DNA of 64,000 bases from Micromonospora_G sp044901685. GTDB taxonomy: Bacteria; Actinomycetota; Actinomycetes; Mycobacteriales; Micromonosporaceae. This document shows positions 42,465-51,428 of this stretch, piece after piece; position 1 is the stretch's first letter, and each line of letters begins with the position of its first letter. Made by a program: the position numbers and the translations under genes. The stretch covers positions 744,001 to 808,000 of the forward strand of contig NZ_JBJDPS010000001.1 of the NCBI RefSeq assembly GCF_044901685.1, read 5' to 3'. The notes below the pieces were generated by a model that saw nothing but the letters and a program-made list of their open reading frames with translations, did not search any database and was not told where the DNA came from.

Positions 42465-43484
42465 TCAGCCGACGGCGGTCGGGGCCGCCCGGGCCTCCTC
42501 GGCGAAGTGGCAGGCGACGGTACGGTCCGAGCCGTCCTCCAGTCGTCGGGCGACCGGCTGTTCCGTACCGCAGCGGTCCTGGGCGAAGCGGCAGCGGGTG
42601 TGGAACCGGCAGCCGGTGGGCGGGTTCGCCGGGCTGGGCGGGTCGCCGATCAGCATGATCCGGTCGGAGAGCCGTCGGCGGCTCCGGTCGACCACCGGTG
42701 CCGCCGAGAGCAGCGCCTGGGTGTAGGGGTGCGCCGGCTGGTCGTACACGGTGGTGGTCTCGCCGACCTCGGCGAGCCGGCCCAGGTACATCACCGCGGT
42801 CCGGTCGGCCACGTGCCGGACCACCGACAGGTCGTGCGCGATGAAGAGCAGCGCGATGTTCATCCGTTTTTGCAGGTCGCGCAGCAGGTTGACCACCTGG
42901 GCCTGGACCGACATGTCCAGTGCGGAGACCGGCTCGTCGCAGACCAGCACCTCGGGGTCGAGGGCGAGCGCACGGGCGATGCCGATGCGCTGGCGTTGCC
43001 CGCCGGAGAACTGGTGCGGGTAGCGGTGCATCAGCTCGGGGGCGAGGTTGACCAGGCCGAGCAGTTCGGCGACCCGGTCGCGCAGGGCGGCGTTGCCGCT
43101 GACCCGCCTGTGTACGGTGAGCGGCTCGCCGATCAGCTCCAGCACGCTCATCCGTGGGTCGAGCGAGGTGTACGGGTCCTGGAACACCATCTGCACCTGC
43201 CGGCGCAGCAGTCGCCGGTCGCGTCCGCGTACCCGGGTGACGTCTCGTCCGTGGATCTCGATGCTGCCGGAGTCGGGTCGCTCCAGGCCGACCAGCATCC
43301 GGGCCAGCGTCGACTTGCCGCAGCCGGATTCGCCGACGACGCCGAGCGACTCACCGGCGTGCAGGCGCAGGCTCACCCCGTCGACCGCGCTGACCCGTGA
43401 CCTGCGCAGGCCGGACCGGCCGGTGGCGAAGGTCTTGTGCAGGTCTCGGGCGTCGAGCACCAGGTCACCCGGCGACGGTGGCAT
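42465..43484 (-). CDS. dppF: Peptide ABC transporter ATP-binding protein, OppF/DppF type
   Basis: A 339-residue ATPase: Walker A GESGCGKSTLAR, Q-loop MVFQDPYTSLDPR, signature FSGGQRQRIGIARAL, Walker B VLVCDEPVSALD and switch His in LLFIAHDLS. The C-terminal Cys-rich oligopeptide-transporter tail (TGCRFHTRCRFAQDRC) is the family mark, usually an Fe-S or regulatory element. ATG 43484 overlaps the companion ATPase end by 20 nt. With DppD it energises the permeases at 47513-49368, which are encoded divergently, about 3 kb away. The peptide specificity is set by the binding protein at 45924. Confidence 0.9.
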   Translation of the reverse strand: MPPSPGDLVLDARDLHKTFATGRSGLRRSRVSAVDGVSLRLHAGESLGVVGESGCGKSTLARMLVGLERPDSGSIEIHGRDVTRVRGRDRRLLRRQVQMVFQDPYTSLDPRMSVLELIGEPLTVHRRVSGNAALRDRVAELLGLVNLAPELMHRYPHQFSGGQRQRIGIARALALDPEVLVCDEPVSALDMSVQAQVVNLLRDLQKRMNIALLFIAHDLSVVRHVADRTAVMYLGRLAEVGETTTVYDQPAHPYTQALLSAAPVVDRSRRRLSDRIMLIGDPPSPANPPTGCRFHTRCRFAQDRCGTEQPVARRLEDGSDRTVACHFAEEARAAPTAVG

Positions 43485-44466
43485 GGCGCACCTCCTCGCT
43501 GCGGTGGCAGGCCGCGGTGCGGCCGGCGGAGATGACGGTGAGCGCGGGTCGTTCGGTCCGGCAGCGGTCGACCACCAGGGCACACCGGGGGTGGAACGGG
43601 CAGCCGTCGGGTTGGTGGGCCGGGCTGGGTGGGCTGCCGGGGATGGCGTAGAGGTCCTGGCCGCGTTGGTCGGCCTGGGGCACCGAGCGCAGCAGCGCCT
43701 CGGTGTAGGGGTGTGACGGTTGGCTGAGCAGGTCGTCGGCGCTGCCGGCCTCGACCACCCGGCCGGCGTACATGACCATCACCCGGTCGGCGACCTCGGA
43801 GACGACACCGAGGTCGTGGGTGATCAGCAGGACGGCCATGTTCAGTTCGCGGCGCAGCTCGTCGAGGAGTTCGAGGATCTGGGCCTGCACGGTCACGTCG
43901 AGCGCGGTGGTCGGCTCGTCGGCGATGACGAGTTCGGGGCGGAGCGCGATCGCCATCGCGATCAGGATGCGTTGCCGCATGCCGCCGGAGAACTGGTGCG
44001 GGTAGTCGTCGACGCGGCTCGACGGGGCCGGGATGCCGACCTGTCCGAGCAGGTCGATCGCTGACGCGCGGGCCTGCCGGCGGGACACCTGCCGGTGGGT
44101 ACGGAACAGTTCGCCGAGCTGGTCGCCGATGGAGAGGACCGGGTTCAGCGCGGAGAGCGCGTCCTGGAAGACCATGCTCATCCGGTTGCCCAGGATCTCG
44201 CGGCGTTGCCGGTCGGGCAGGGCGAGCAGGTCGGTGTCGCCGAGTCGGAGCTGGTCGGCGGTGACGGTGGCGTTGGGCGCGGAGAGGCCCATCATCGCGC
44301 GGGCGGCGGCGGACTTGCCGGAGCCGGATTCGCCGAGCAGGGCGACGAGTTCACCGCGCGCGACGTCGAGGTCGACGTCGACTACCGCGGGTACGGGACC
44401 GCGCCGGGTGCCGAACGTTACCGAGAGGCCGCGTACGTGCAACGCGGCGTCGGGCGGGTGACGCAT
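43465..44466 (-). CDS. dppD: Peptide ABC transporter ATP-binding protein, OppD/DppD type
   Basis: A 333-residue ATPase. Walker A is GESGSGKSAAAR, Q-loop MVFQDALSALNP, signature FSGGMRQRILIAMAI, Walker B LVIADEPTTALD and switch His in LLITHDLG. The C-terminal extension with PDGCPFHPRCALVVDRC is the OppD-type Cys motif. It is the first gene of the minus-strand pair; ATG 44466 has GGAGGAAA upstream. It faces the dipeptidase-permease operon, whose start is 248 bp away, and the space between holds a TGCAAG palindrome. It couples ATP hydrolysis to di/oligopeptide uptake. Confidence 0.9.
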   Translation of the reverse strand: MRHPPDAALHVRGLSVTFGTRRGPVPAVVDVDLDVARGELVALLGESGSGKSAAARAMMGLSAPNATVTADQLRLGDTDLLALPDRQRREILGNRMSMVFQDALSALNPVLSIGDQLGELFRTHRQVSRRQARASAIDLLGQVGIPAPSSRVDDYPHQFSGGMRQRILIAMAIALRPELVIADEPTTALDVTVQAQILELLDELRRELNMAVLLITHDLGVVSEVADRVMVMYAGRVVEAGSADDLLSQPSHPYTEALLRSVPQADQRGQDLYAIPGSPPSPAHQPDGCPFHPRCALVVDRCRTERPALTVISAGRTAACHRSEEVRHATVAG

Positions 44467-44572
44467 GTGTTTCCTCCCGGTGAATCATCCGGACGCTTCT
44501 GCCCGTAGCTCGCTCACCGAGCACCATCAGTGCCCGTTCTTCTTTTGCATCTTGACTTCGGTGCCGGATTAT

Positions 44573-44585
44573 TGCAAGCCTTGCA
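44573..44585. promoter_or_regulatory. Palindromic TGCAAG-C-CTTGCA site in the dipeptide divergent promoter
   Basis: A 13-bp perfect odd palindrome, with another TTGCA at 44545-44549. It lies between the two divergent transport units, so a single protein could control both. The double AsnC-type regulator at 51418 is the natural candidate. That link is inference. Confidence 0.45.
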
Positions 44586-44714
44586 TGGGTCGCCCCGGTC
44601 GCCGGTTTTCCGGCCGGAGCGGTGACCGAATCGCGCCATCACCCATTCGGCAGTACGGCGGCACTGAACGTCACCACCTGGTGGCAACGGGACGTCACGA
44701 AGGAAGGGGCTTTG

Positions 44715-45923
44715 ATGCTTGACAGCGCAAAGCGATACACCGGCTACACCGCGTACGACTACCTTGAGCCGGGCAAGGACTACAGAATCTTCAAGTACGC
44801 CGAACAGATCAGCCGGGTCCCCGCCTACCAGGGGCTGGAGCTGTCGGACAGCCAACGGGAACGGACCGTTCGGCTACTCACCGACGAGATCGTGATCTCC
44901 CTGCACGACCACGTCCAGGTCTTTCCCGAGGACATGGGGCAGTTGCGCGAGCACATCCGGCAGGGCCGCGAACCCACCGGATACCAGGGCCTGGCCCGCT
45001 CCGGGATGACCGCGGTGTTCGACAACGGCATGGACGGCACCTGCTGCATCTCCAGCGACGCCGGCTGGAAGTACCAGGACGTCCTGTTCGACCTCGGCGT
45101 ACGCATGGCCGACCTGGCCCACCAGGACTACGTCGTCAAGGCCGAGTCGCTCAGGGACATCCACCACGCGCACGAGACCGGGCGGCTCGCCCACGTCTTC
45201 GCGCTCGAGGCGGCCACCCCGATCGAGAACGAGGTCGACCGGCTCGACGTGCTGTACGGCTTCGGCGTACGGCAGATCGGCATCGCCTACTCCGAGGCCA
45301 ACTACCTCGGCAGCGGGCTCAAGGAGCGGGGCGACGGCGGGCTGACGTACTTCGGTGAGCGGGCCGTGGAGCGGATGAACAAGCTCGGCTTCGCCATCGA
45401 CATCTCGCACTCCGGCGACCGCACCGCGCTCGACGTCATCAACTACTCCAAGAAGCCGGTCCTGATCACCCACTGCGGCTCCCGCGAGGTCTGGCCGACC
45501 AACCGGATGAAGCCGGACGCCCTGATCAAGGCGTGCGCCGAGCGCGGCGGTGTGATCGGCATCGAGGCCGCACCGCACACCACGCTCTCCGCGGCGCACC
45601 CGAACCACTCGCTCGAATCGGTGATGGACCACTTCACCCACCTGGTCGACAAGATCGGCATCGACCACGTGACGTTCGGCCCGGACACCCTCTTCGGCGA
45701 CCACGTCGGCCTGCACGACGCGTTCTCCAGCAACCTGTCCATCTCCCAGGCGCACGGCCACGTCGAGCACCCGAAGGTGGAGTACGTCGACGGCCTGGAG
45801 AACCCGGCCGAATGCTTCTACAACATCATCGGATGGCTGGTCAGCCACGACTACTCGGACGACGAGATCCGCAAGGTCGTGGGCGGTAACACCATCCGGG
45901 TTCTCGAGGAGGTCTGGGTCTAG
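44715..45923 (+). CDS. Membrane dipeptidase (peptidase family M19)
   Basis: A 402-residue zinc dipeptidase of the renal-dipeptidase family. The first metal-binding pair is HDHV in ISLHDHVQVF; the bridging Glu is in VFALEAATPIENE, and the His ligands lie in DISHSGDRTALDVI and LITHCGSREVWPTNR. The last metal region is FGPDTLFGDHVG. Such enzymes cleave L-L and L-D dipeptides and some beta-lactam rings. Start ATG 44715 has AAGGAAGGGG upstream; an upstream ATG (44622) lacks a site. It opens a six-gene run for peptide uptake and breakdown, next to the substrate-binding protein. It has no signal peptide, so it acts in the cytoplasm. Confidence 0.88.
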   Translation: MLDSAKRYTGYTAYDYLEPGKDYRIFKYAEQISRVPAYQGLELSDSQRERTVRLLTDEIVISLHDHVQVFPEDMGQLREHIRQGREPTGYQGLARSGMTAVFDNGMDGTCCISSDAGWKYQDVLFDLGVRMADLAHQDYVVKAESLRDIHHAHETGRLAHVFALEAATPIENEVDRLDVLYGFGVRQIGIAYSEANYLGSGLKERGDGGLTYFGERAVERMNKLGFAIDISHSGDRTALDVINYSKKPVLITHCGSREVWPTNRMKPDALIKACAERGGVIGIEAAPHTTLSAAHPNHSLESVMDHFTHLVDKIGIDHVTFGPDTLFGDHVGLHDAFSSNLSISQAHGHVEHPKVEYVDGLENPAECFYNIIGWLVSHDYSDDEIRKVVGGNTIRVLEEVWV

Positions 45924-47507
45924 ATGCGTGTTCGACTACCCCTCGTCGCGGTCGCCGCCCTCGCCGTCGCGACCACGGTCGCCGCCTGCGGCCCCTCCGC
46001 CCCGTCGAAGACGGCCGGCGGCAGCGACACGACGCTCACCATCGCCACCACCACCGACGTGGTCAACTTCAACCCGCTGGTGGGCAACAGCCGTACCGAC
46101 AACTGGATCACCAGCCTGATGTACCCCCGGCTGCTGACCATCGACGCCAACGGCGCCAAGCAGCCCTACCTGGCCAAGTCGTTCGGCTACACCAACCCCA
46201 CCACCGGTTACTACGAGCTGCGCGACGACATGAAGTGGAGTGACGGCAAGCCGGTCACCGCCGCCGACGTCGCGTTCACGATCAACGCGATCCTGAAGGA
46301 CAAGCCGGCCGGCAACACCACCTACGGCCAGCTCGTCAACGTCGACACCGCCACCGCGCCGTCGCCGACCCGGGTCGAGCTCAAGCTCAAGACCGCGGAC
46401 TCGACCGTGGTCAGCGAGGCCGGCTTCTGGATGAACGTGGTCCCGCAGCACGTCTTCGAGCCCGCCGGGAACGTGGCCACCTTCCCCAACAACAGCAACT
46501 GGGTCAGCGCCGGGCCGTACAAGCTGACCAGCTTCGCCAAGGGACAGAACTACACCCTGGAGCGGGTCACCCCGTACCCGTTCGCGCCGAACGGCACCCC
46601 GACCGTGGCGAAGATCGTCTACCGGGTCTACCCGGACGTGAACACCGAGATCCTGGCGTTGAAGAACGGCGACGTCGACCTGATCGCCAACGCCCTGCCG
46701 CCGGCCCAGGTGAAGAACCTCCAGGGCGCCCCCGGGGTCAAGGTGCAGGAGGTGCCCGGCCTCGGCTACGCGCACATGACGTACAACATGAAGCGCAAGC
46801 CGCTGGACAACGTCAAGGTCCGGCAGGCCCTCGCGCACACGGTCGACTACAACGCCATCCGTACGGTCGTGTTGCAGGGCCAGGCGGTCACCACCGGATC
46901 CAGCCCGATCCCGCCGGTGCTCAAGGAGTTCGTCGACCCGTCGCTCGAGGAGTACAAGTTCGACCCCGAGCTGTCGAAGCAGCTCCTCGCCGAGGCCGGC
47001 TACGGCGCGGGCAAACCTCTCTCGCTGACGATGATCTACTCGCTCCAGGACGCGGTGACCTCGCAGTGGGCCACCATCGTCAAGGACGACGCGGCCAAGG
47101 CCGGCATCACCATCAACCTTCAGGGGATGGACCGCAACACCTACCTGGCCAAGACCGACGCCGGGGAGTACGACATCTACGCCGGCAACTTCGCCATCAT
47201 GGACGACCCGACCACCAACATGGCGCTGACCTACCTGCCCGGCGGTGCGATCAACTACTCGCTGGTCGACGACCCGGCGCTGAACGCCCTGATCACCCAG
47301 GCGCAGGCCAGCACCGACCGGGCGCAGCAGCGCTCGCTCGCCCAGCAGGCGGCCAAGCTGGTCCACGCCAACGTGTACGACAACGTGATGTACATGCAGA
47401 ACCTCTACTTCGCGCACAGCGACAAGTGGAGCGGTTTTGTGGTCAAGCCCAGTGAACTGCTCTCCGTGGTGGACCCGCAGTCGCTGGCCAACGTGACGAA
47501 GGGCTGA
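45924..47507 (+). CDS. Peptide ABC transporter substrate-binding lipoprotein (SBP_bac_5)
   Basis: A 527-residue extracellular lipoprotein. The signal peptide (MRVRLPLVAVAALAVATTVAAC) ends at a VAAC lipobox. The mature protein shows the family-5 binding fold: TIATTTDVVNFNPLVG at the start, the DGKPVTAADVAFT region, VRQALAHTVDYNAI, and the end VYDNVMYMQNLYF. It captures di- or oligopeptides and delivers them to the permease pair downstream. The ATG directly follows the dipeptidase stop without a gap, so it is co-translated. No motif tells D- from L-peptides. Confidence 0.9.
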   Translation: MRVRLPLVAVAALAVATTVAACGPSAPSKTAGGSDTTLTIATTTDVVNFNPLVGNSRTDNWITSLMYPRLLTIDANGAKQPYLAKSFGYTNPTTGYYELRDDMKWSDGKPVTAADVAFTINAILKDKPAGNTTYGQLVNVDTATAPSPTRVELKLKTADSTVVSEAGFWMNVVPQHVFEPAGNVATFPNNSNWVSAGPYKLTSFAKGQNYTLERVTPYPFAPNGTPTVAKIVYRVYPDVNTEILALKNGDVDLIANALPPAQVKNLQGAPGVKVQEVPGLGYAHMTYNMKRKPLDNVKVRQALAHTVDYNAIRTVVLQGQAVTTGSSPIPPVLKEFVDPSLEEYKFDPELSKQLLAEAGYGAGKPLSLTMIYSLQDAVTSQWATIVKDDAAKAGITINLQGMDRNTYLAKTDAGEYDIYAGNFAIMDDPTTNMALTYLPGGAINYSLVDDPALNALITQAQASTDRAQQRSLAQQAAKLVHANVYDNVMYMQNLYFAHSDKWSGFVVKPSELLSVVDPQSLANVTKG

Positions 47508-47512
47508 CGCCC

Positions 47513-48478
47513 ATGCCCCAGGCTGTCCGATTCGCGGTCCGCAGACTCGGTAGGGGACTGCTGACCCTGTGGTTCGCCGCCACGGTCACCTTCCTCCTGC
47601 TCCGGCTGCTGCCGGGTGACCCCGCGCTGGCGGTGGCCAGCCCGAACATGACTCCGGAAGCGCGCCAGATCCTGCTCCACCAGTACGGTCTGGACCAGCC
47701 GCTGCTCACCCAGTACGGCAAGTACCTGTGGCAGTTGCTGCACGGCAACCTGGGGATCTCCTTCACCCAGCAGATCTCGGTCACCGACGTGCTCCTGGAG
47801 CGCCTGCCGTGGACCCTGCTGCTGACCATCTCGTCACTGGTGGTGACGGTCGCCGTCGGCATCCCCCTGGGGGTGCTGGCGGCGACCCGCCCACGCGGCT
47901 TCCTGGATCGCCTGGTCCAGGTCGGCGGCGTGACCGGCCAGTCGCTGTTCGTCCCGAGCGTCGGCATCTTCCTGCTCTTCGTCTTCGGGCTGCAACTGCA
48001 CTGGCTGCCCATCGGCGGCGCCTACAGCCCCGGGGTCTACGGCCCGGCCTGGTACGGCGACGTCGCCCTGCACCTGGTCCTGCCCTGCTTCAGCCTGGTC
48101 CTGGTGCAGCTCGGCTCGTACGTGCTGACCCTGCGCTCCACCCTGATCGACTCCCTGGGCGAGGACTACTGCGTGCTCGCCCGCGCCAAGGGGCTGCCCA
48201 ACCGCAAGGTGGTCTGGAAACACGGGCTGCGCAACGCCCTGCTGCCCACCACCACCCTGGTCGGGTTGCAACTCGGCTTCCTCGTCGGCGGAGCGGTGTT
48301 GACCGAGACCGTGTTCGCGTACCCGGGCATCGGCCGGGGTATCTACGAGGCGGTCACCCAGCTCGACTTCCCGGTCCTGCAGGGCGCGTTCGTGCTGCTG
48401 GCCGCCGCCGTGGTGATCGCCAACGTGTTGACCGACCTGGCCTACGGACTGCTCGACCCGAGAGTGAGGACGGCATGA
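47513..48478 (+). CDS. dppB: Peptide ABC transporter permease, DppB type
   Basis: A 321-residue membrane protein with six predicted spans. The EAA-loop, which binds the ATPases, reads YCVLARAKGLPNRKVVWKHGLRNALLP. The N-terminal part LLTLWFAATVTFLLLRLLPGDPALAV, with the conserved LPGDP element, is typical of DppB/OppB. It forms the channel with the next gene. It starts 6 nt after the binding-protein stop and ends in a 4-nt overlap with the next permease. Confidence 0.92.
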   Translation: MPQAVRFAVRRLGRGLLTLWFAATVTFLLLRLLPGDPALAVASPNMTPEARQILLHQYGLDQPLLTQYGKYLWQLLHGNLGISFTQQISVTDVLLERLPWTLLLTISSLVVTVAVGIPLGVLAATRPRGFLDRLVQVGGVTGQSLFVPSVGIFLLFVFGLQLHWLPIGGAYSPGVYGPAWYGDVALHLVLPCFSLVLVQLGSYVLTLRSTLIDSLGEDYCVLARAKGLPNRKVVWKHGLRNALLPTTTLVGLQLGFLVGGAVLTETVFAYPGIGRGIYEAVTQLDFPVLQGAFVLLAAAVVIANVLTDLAYGLLDPRVRTA

Positions 48479-49368
48479 CCACGGCAGCCACCGCCGGAGT
48501 CGGCCCGCTGGAGACCGTCGCCGCCGACCAGGTCACCGCCGCCCGCGCCACCTGGGCCGCCTTCCGGCGCAACCCGCTCGGCCTGGCCTCGGTCGGCATC
48601 CTCGCCGTACTCGTGATCGTCGGGGTCTGCGCGCCGCTGATCACCGACTCCCCGTCCGGGTACGGCGAACAGGTGCTCCAGGGCCCCTCCGGGGCGCACT
48701 GGTTCGGCACCGACAACCTCGGTCGGGACATCTTCGCCGAGGTGGTCTGGGGAGCCCGGCTCAGCATCGTCATCGCCGCCCTCTCCTCCGCGCTGGCGAT
48801 CGTGATCGGGGTGCTGGTCGCCGTGCTCGGCGCCTACTTCCCCAGGGCGGACCCGGTGATCGGCACGATCGTCGACCTCTGCCTGTCGCTGCCGGTGCTG
48901 CCGCTGATGATCCTGGTCGCCGCGCTGGCCGGGCCGAGCCTGGTCACCCTGGTCCTGGTCATCGCCTTCTTCTCCTGGCCCGAGGTGACCCGGGTGGTCC
49001 GCTCCCAGGCCCTGTCGGTGGTCCGGCTGCCCTACATGGACGCGGCGCGGCTGACCGGCGGCTCGCACGTCTGGATCATCCGCAAGCACCTGCTGCCCGC
49101 GGTCGCCCCGGTGATCGTGGTGTCGGTGGTGCTGACCGCCTCCCGGGCCGTACTCTCCGCCGCCGGCCTGGCCTTCCTCGGCCTCGGTGACCCGAACAGC
49201 TGGTCCTGGGGACGGATCCTGTACGAGGCCCAGCAGTCCGGCGCGATGTCGAGCGCCTGGTGGACCACCCTGTTCCCGTCACTGGCCATGCTCGCCTTGG
49301 TGGTGTCGGCCACCCTGATCTCGATCGCCTACAACGACGCCCGCAACCCCCGCACCCGGGAGGACTAG
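48475..49368 (+). CDS. dppC: Peptide ABC transporter permease, DppC type
   Basis: A 297-residue membrane protein. An N-terminal cytoplasmic part (AARATWAAFRRNPLGLASVGIL) leads to a first span, then GAHWFGTDNLGRDIFAEVVWGARLS, the OppC_N and loop signature. Four to five further spans follow. The EAA-loop is LPYMDAARLTGGSHVWIIRKHLLP. ATG 48475 sits in an ATGA overlap with DppB. The pair would associate with the ATPases at 42465-44466, the only matching ATPases in the window. Confidence 0.92.
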   Translation: MTTAATAGVGPLETVAADQVTAARATWAAFRRNPLGLASVGILAVLVIVGVCAPLITDSPSGYGEQVLQGPSGAHWFGTDNLGRDIFAEVVWGARLSIVIAALSSALAIVIGVLVAVLGAYFPRADPVIGTIVDLCLSLPVLPLMILVAALAGPSLVTLVLVIAFFSWPEVTRVVRSQALSVVRLPYMDAARLTGGSHVWIIRKHLLPAVAPVIVVSVVLTASRAVLSAAGLAFLGLGDPNSWSWGRILYEAQQSGAMSSAWWTTLFPSLAMLALVVSATLISIAYNDARNPRTRED

Positions 49369-49373
49369 CAACG

Positions 49374-50540
49374 ATGCTGGAAACCCAACGGCTGTCACCC
49401 ACCTTCTACAAGGCACTCCAGGACGACCTGCGCGCCGACCTGGCCCGCCGGGGCCTCGACGCGATGCTCGCCGACGACCCGCAGGACGTCGCCTACCTGA
49501 CCGGTTTCTTCCACCACCCGGGCGAGCGGCCGGTGGCGGTGCTGCTCCCGGTCGACGGGACCACCCGACTGCTCCTGCCCGAGTTGGAGCGGGAGCACGC
49601 CGAGGCGCAGCACAGCGCCGCCGAACTGGTGGCGTACCCGGAGTTTCCCGGGCTGCGCCCCCAGTTCGAGCACCTGGCCCCGGTCACCGGCCGGATCGGG
49701 TACGCCGGCAGCATGAGCGTGGACCGGCTGGCCCAGGTGACGGCGGCCTTGCCGGGCGCCACGTTGGTCCGTACCGACGCGGTCACCCGGGCCCGGTTCC
49801 GCAAGCGGCCGGAGGAGATCGCGCTGCACGCGGAGGCGGCCCGGATCACCGACCTGATGCTCGCCGCCGGCCGCACCCTGGTCGAGGACGCCGTCGCCGC
49901 CGGAGGCGAACTGCCCAGCGAGGCGGAACTGGCCGACCACATCACCACCGTCGGCACCCGCACCATGTACGCCGAGCACGCCGACGTGGTGGTGGTCTCG
50001 CCGCTGGCCGGCGGGCTGGTCTACGCCGGCCCGAACAGCGCCCGCCCGCACGCCCTGCCCTCGGGTTACCGGCTGCGTCCGGGTGACACCTTCATGCTCT
50101 CGCTCGGCTGCGCGGTCGGCGGCCGGTTCGTCGAGGGGGAGCGGACCTTCATCCTCGGCGAGCCCACCGCCGACCAGCGCCGTTACTACGAGGCGGTACG
50201 GCGGGCACAGCAGGTCGGCGGCGAGGCGCTGCGCCCCGGGGTGCCCTGTTCCCGGGCCAACACCGAGTGCCTGGACGTGATCCGGGAGGCAGGTCTCGCC
50301 GAGTACCTGCGGCACCGGCAGGGCCACGGCATCGGGCTCGGCATGCACGAGCCGCCCTGGCTCGCCGACGGTGACGACACGCCGCTGGAGAGCGGCATGG
50401 TTGTCTCCAACGAGCCCGGCATCTACATCCCCGGTCACGCGGGCTACCGCATCTCCGACTCGATGCTGATCACGAGCGACGGCGCCCGGCCGTTCACCGC
50501 GTACCCGCGCTCGCTCGACGACGTCGTCATCGCGTACTGA
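49374..50540 (+). CDS. M24-family peptidase (Xaa-Pro aminopeptidase-like)
   Basis: A 388-residue cytoplasmic metallopeptidase with an N-terminal creatinase-like domain (about 10-145) and a C-terminal pita-bread domain. The metal site of M24 enzymes normally has two Asp, one His and two Glu. The His (GHGIGLGMHEPP) and Glu (VVSNEPGIYI) are present, but the first Asp pair appears as SLGCAVGGRF instead of D-x-G. So catalysis may differ, or it may be a proline-dipeptide binder or lyase. It lies 5 nt after DppC in the same operon. Confidence 0.78.
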   Translation: MLETQRLSPTFYKALQDDLRADLARRGLDAMLADDPQDVAYLTGFFHHPGERPVAVLLPVDGTTRLLLPELEREHAEAQHSAAELVAYPEFPGLRPQFEHLAPVTGRIGYAGSMSVDRLAQVTAALPGATLVRTDAVTRARFRKRPEEIALHAEAARITDLMLAAGRTLVEDAVAAGGELPSEAELADHITTVGTRTMYAEHADVVVVSPLAGGLVYAGPNSARPHALPSGYRLRPGDTFMLSLGCAVGGRFVEGERTFILGEPTADQRRYYEAVRRAQQVGGEALRPGVPCSRANTECLDVIREAGLAEYLRHRQGHGIGLGMHEPPWLADGDDTPLESGMVVSNEPGIYIPGHAGYRISDSMLITSDGARPFTAYPRSLDDVVIAY

Positions 50541-50582
50541 CCGCGACCACCCCCAAGCAGGACCAGTAAGAGAGGTACGACT

Positions 50583-51428
50583 GTGCGGCTCACCATCAAC
50601 GGCAACGAGCTGGAGGTCGAGGTCTTCGGCGCCGACGACGCCCCGGTCCTCATCGCCCACCACGGCGCGCCCGGCCTCGGCTCACGCAGCGAACCGAGGG
50701 CGACCTTCAGCCCGTTCGCGGACACCTTCCGGGTGATCGTCTTCGACGCCCGGGGTTCCGGGGCGAGCGAGGGGCAGCCACCGTTCAGCCACGAGCAGTG
50801 GGTCGCCGACGTGGACGGCCTGCGCGAGTGGGCCGGGGTGGAACGGTTTGTCATGGCCGGCGGCTCGTACGGCGGTTTCATCTCGATGGAGTACGCCATC
50901 CGTCACCCCGAGCGGGTCCGGGCGCTGGTGCTTCGGGACACCTCGGCCGACCACGAGAACGACAAGGCCGCCCGGCACAACGCCGAGACCTCCACCCGGG
51001 TCACCATCGACCTGGAGAAACTCGACCGGATCAACAACGGACTGACCCGCGACGACGCCGACCTGCGCGACTGCTGGCGGGAGATCCTGCCGCTCTACGA
51101 CCACGTGTACGACCCGGCGAAGGTCGCCGAGCGGGTGGCGGCCACCCCCTACCGCTACCAGACCCACAACTACGCCTTCGCCGTCAACATGCCGAACTAC
51201 GACATCAAGTCGCGGCTGCACCGGATCACCTGCCCGACCCTGGTCACCGTCGGCCGGGACGACTGGATCACCCCCGTGGCGAGCAGTGAGGTAATTGCAT
51301 CCCTGATTCCGGACGCTAGGCTCGTCGTGTTCGAGAAGTCGGGTCACTCGCCGCAGGTCGAAGAGGCGCCACGCTGGCGGCAGGTGGTACGCGACTTCCT
51401 CCACGAGATTGGCGCCGATGAGCAGTAG
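50583..51428 (+). CDS. Alpha/beta hydrolase, proline iminopeptidase-like
   Basis: A 281-residue cytoplasmic hydrolase. Start motifs are HHGAPGLGSRSEP (oxyanion-hole HGAPG, typical of prolyl iminopeptidases) and VFDARGSGASEG. The nucleophile Ser is in AGGSYGGFISMEYA, the acid in VTVGRDDWITPV and the His in FEKSGHSPQVE. It probably cleaves N-terminal Pro or other residues from imported peptides, complementing the M19 and M24 peptidases. GTG 50583 has AGAGAGG upstream. Its end overlaps the regulator gene by 11 nt. Confidence 0.85.
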   Translation: MRLTINGNELEVEVFGADDAPVLIAHHGAPGLGSRSEPRATFSPFADTFRVIVFDARGSGASEGQPPFSHEQWVADVDGLREWAGVERFVMAGGSYGGFISMEYAIRHPERVRALVLRDTSADHENDKAARHNAETSTRVTIDLEKLDRINNGLTRDDADLRDCWREILPLYDHVYDPAKVAERVAATPYRYQTHNYAFAVNMPNYDIKSRLHRITCPTLVTVGRDDWITPVASSEVIASLIPDARLVVFEKSGHSPQVEEAPRWRQVVRDFLHEIGADEQ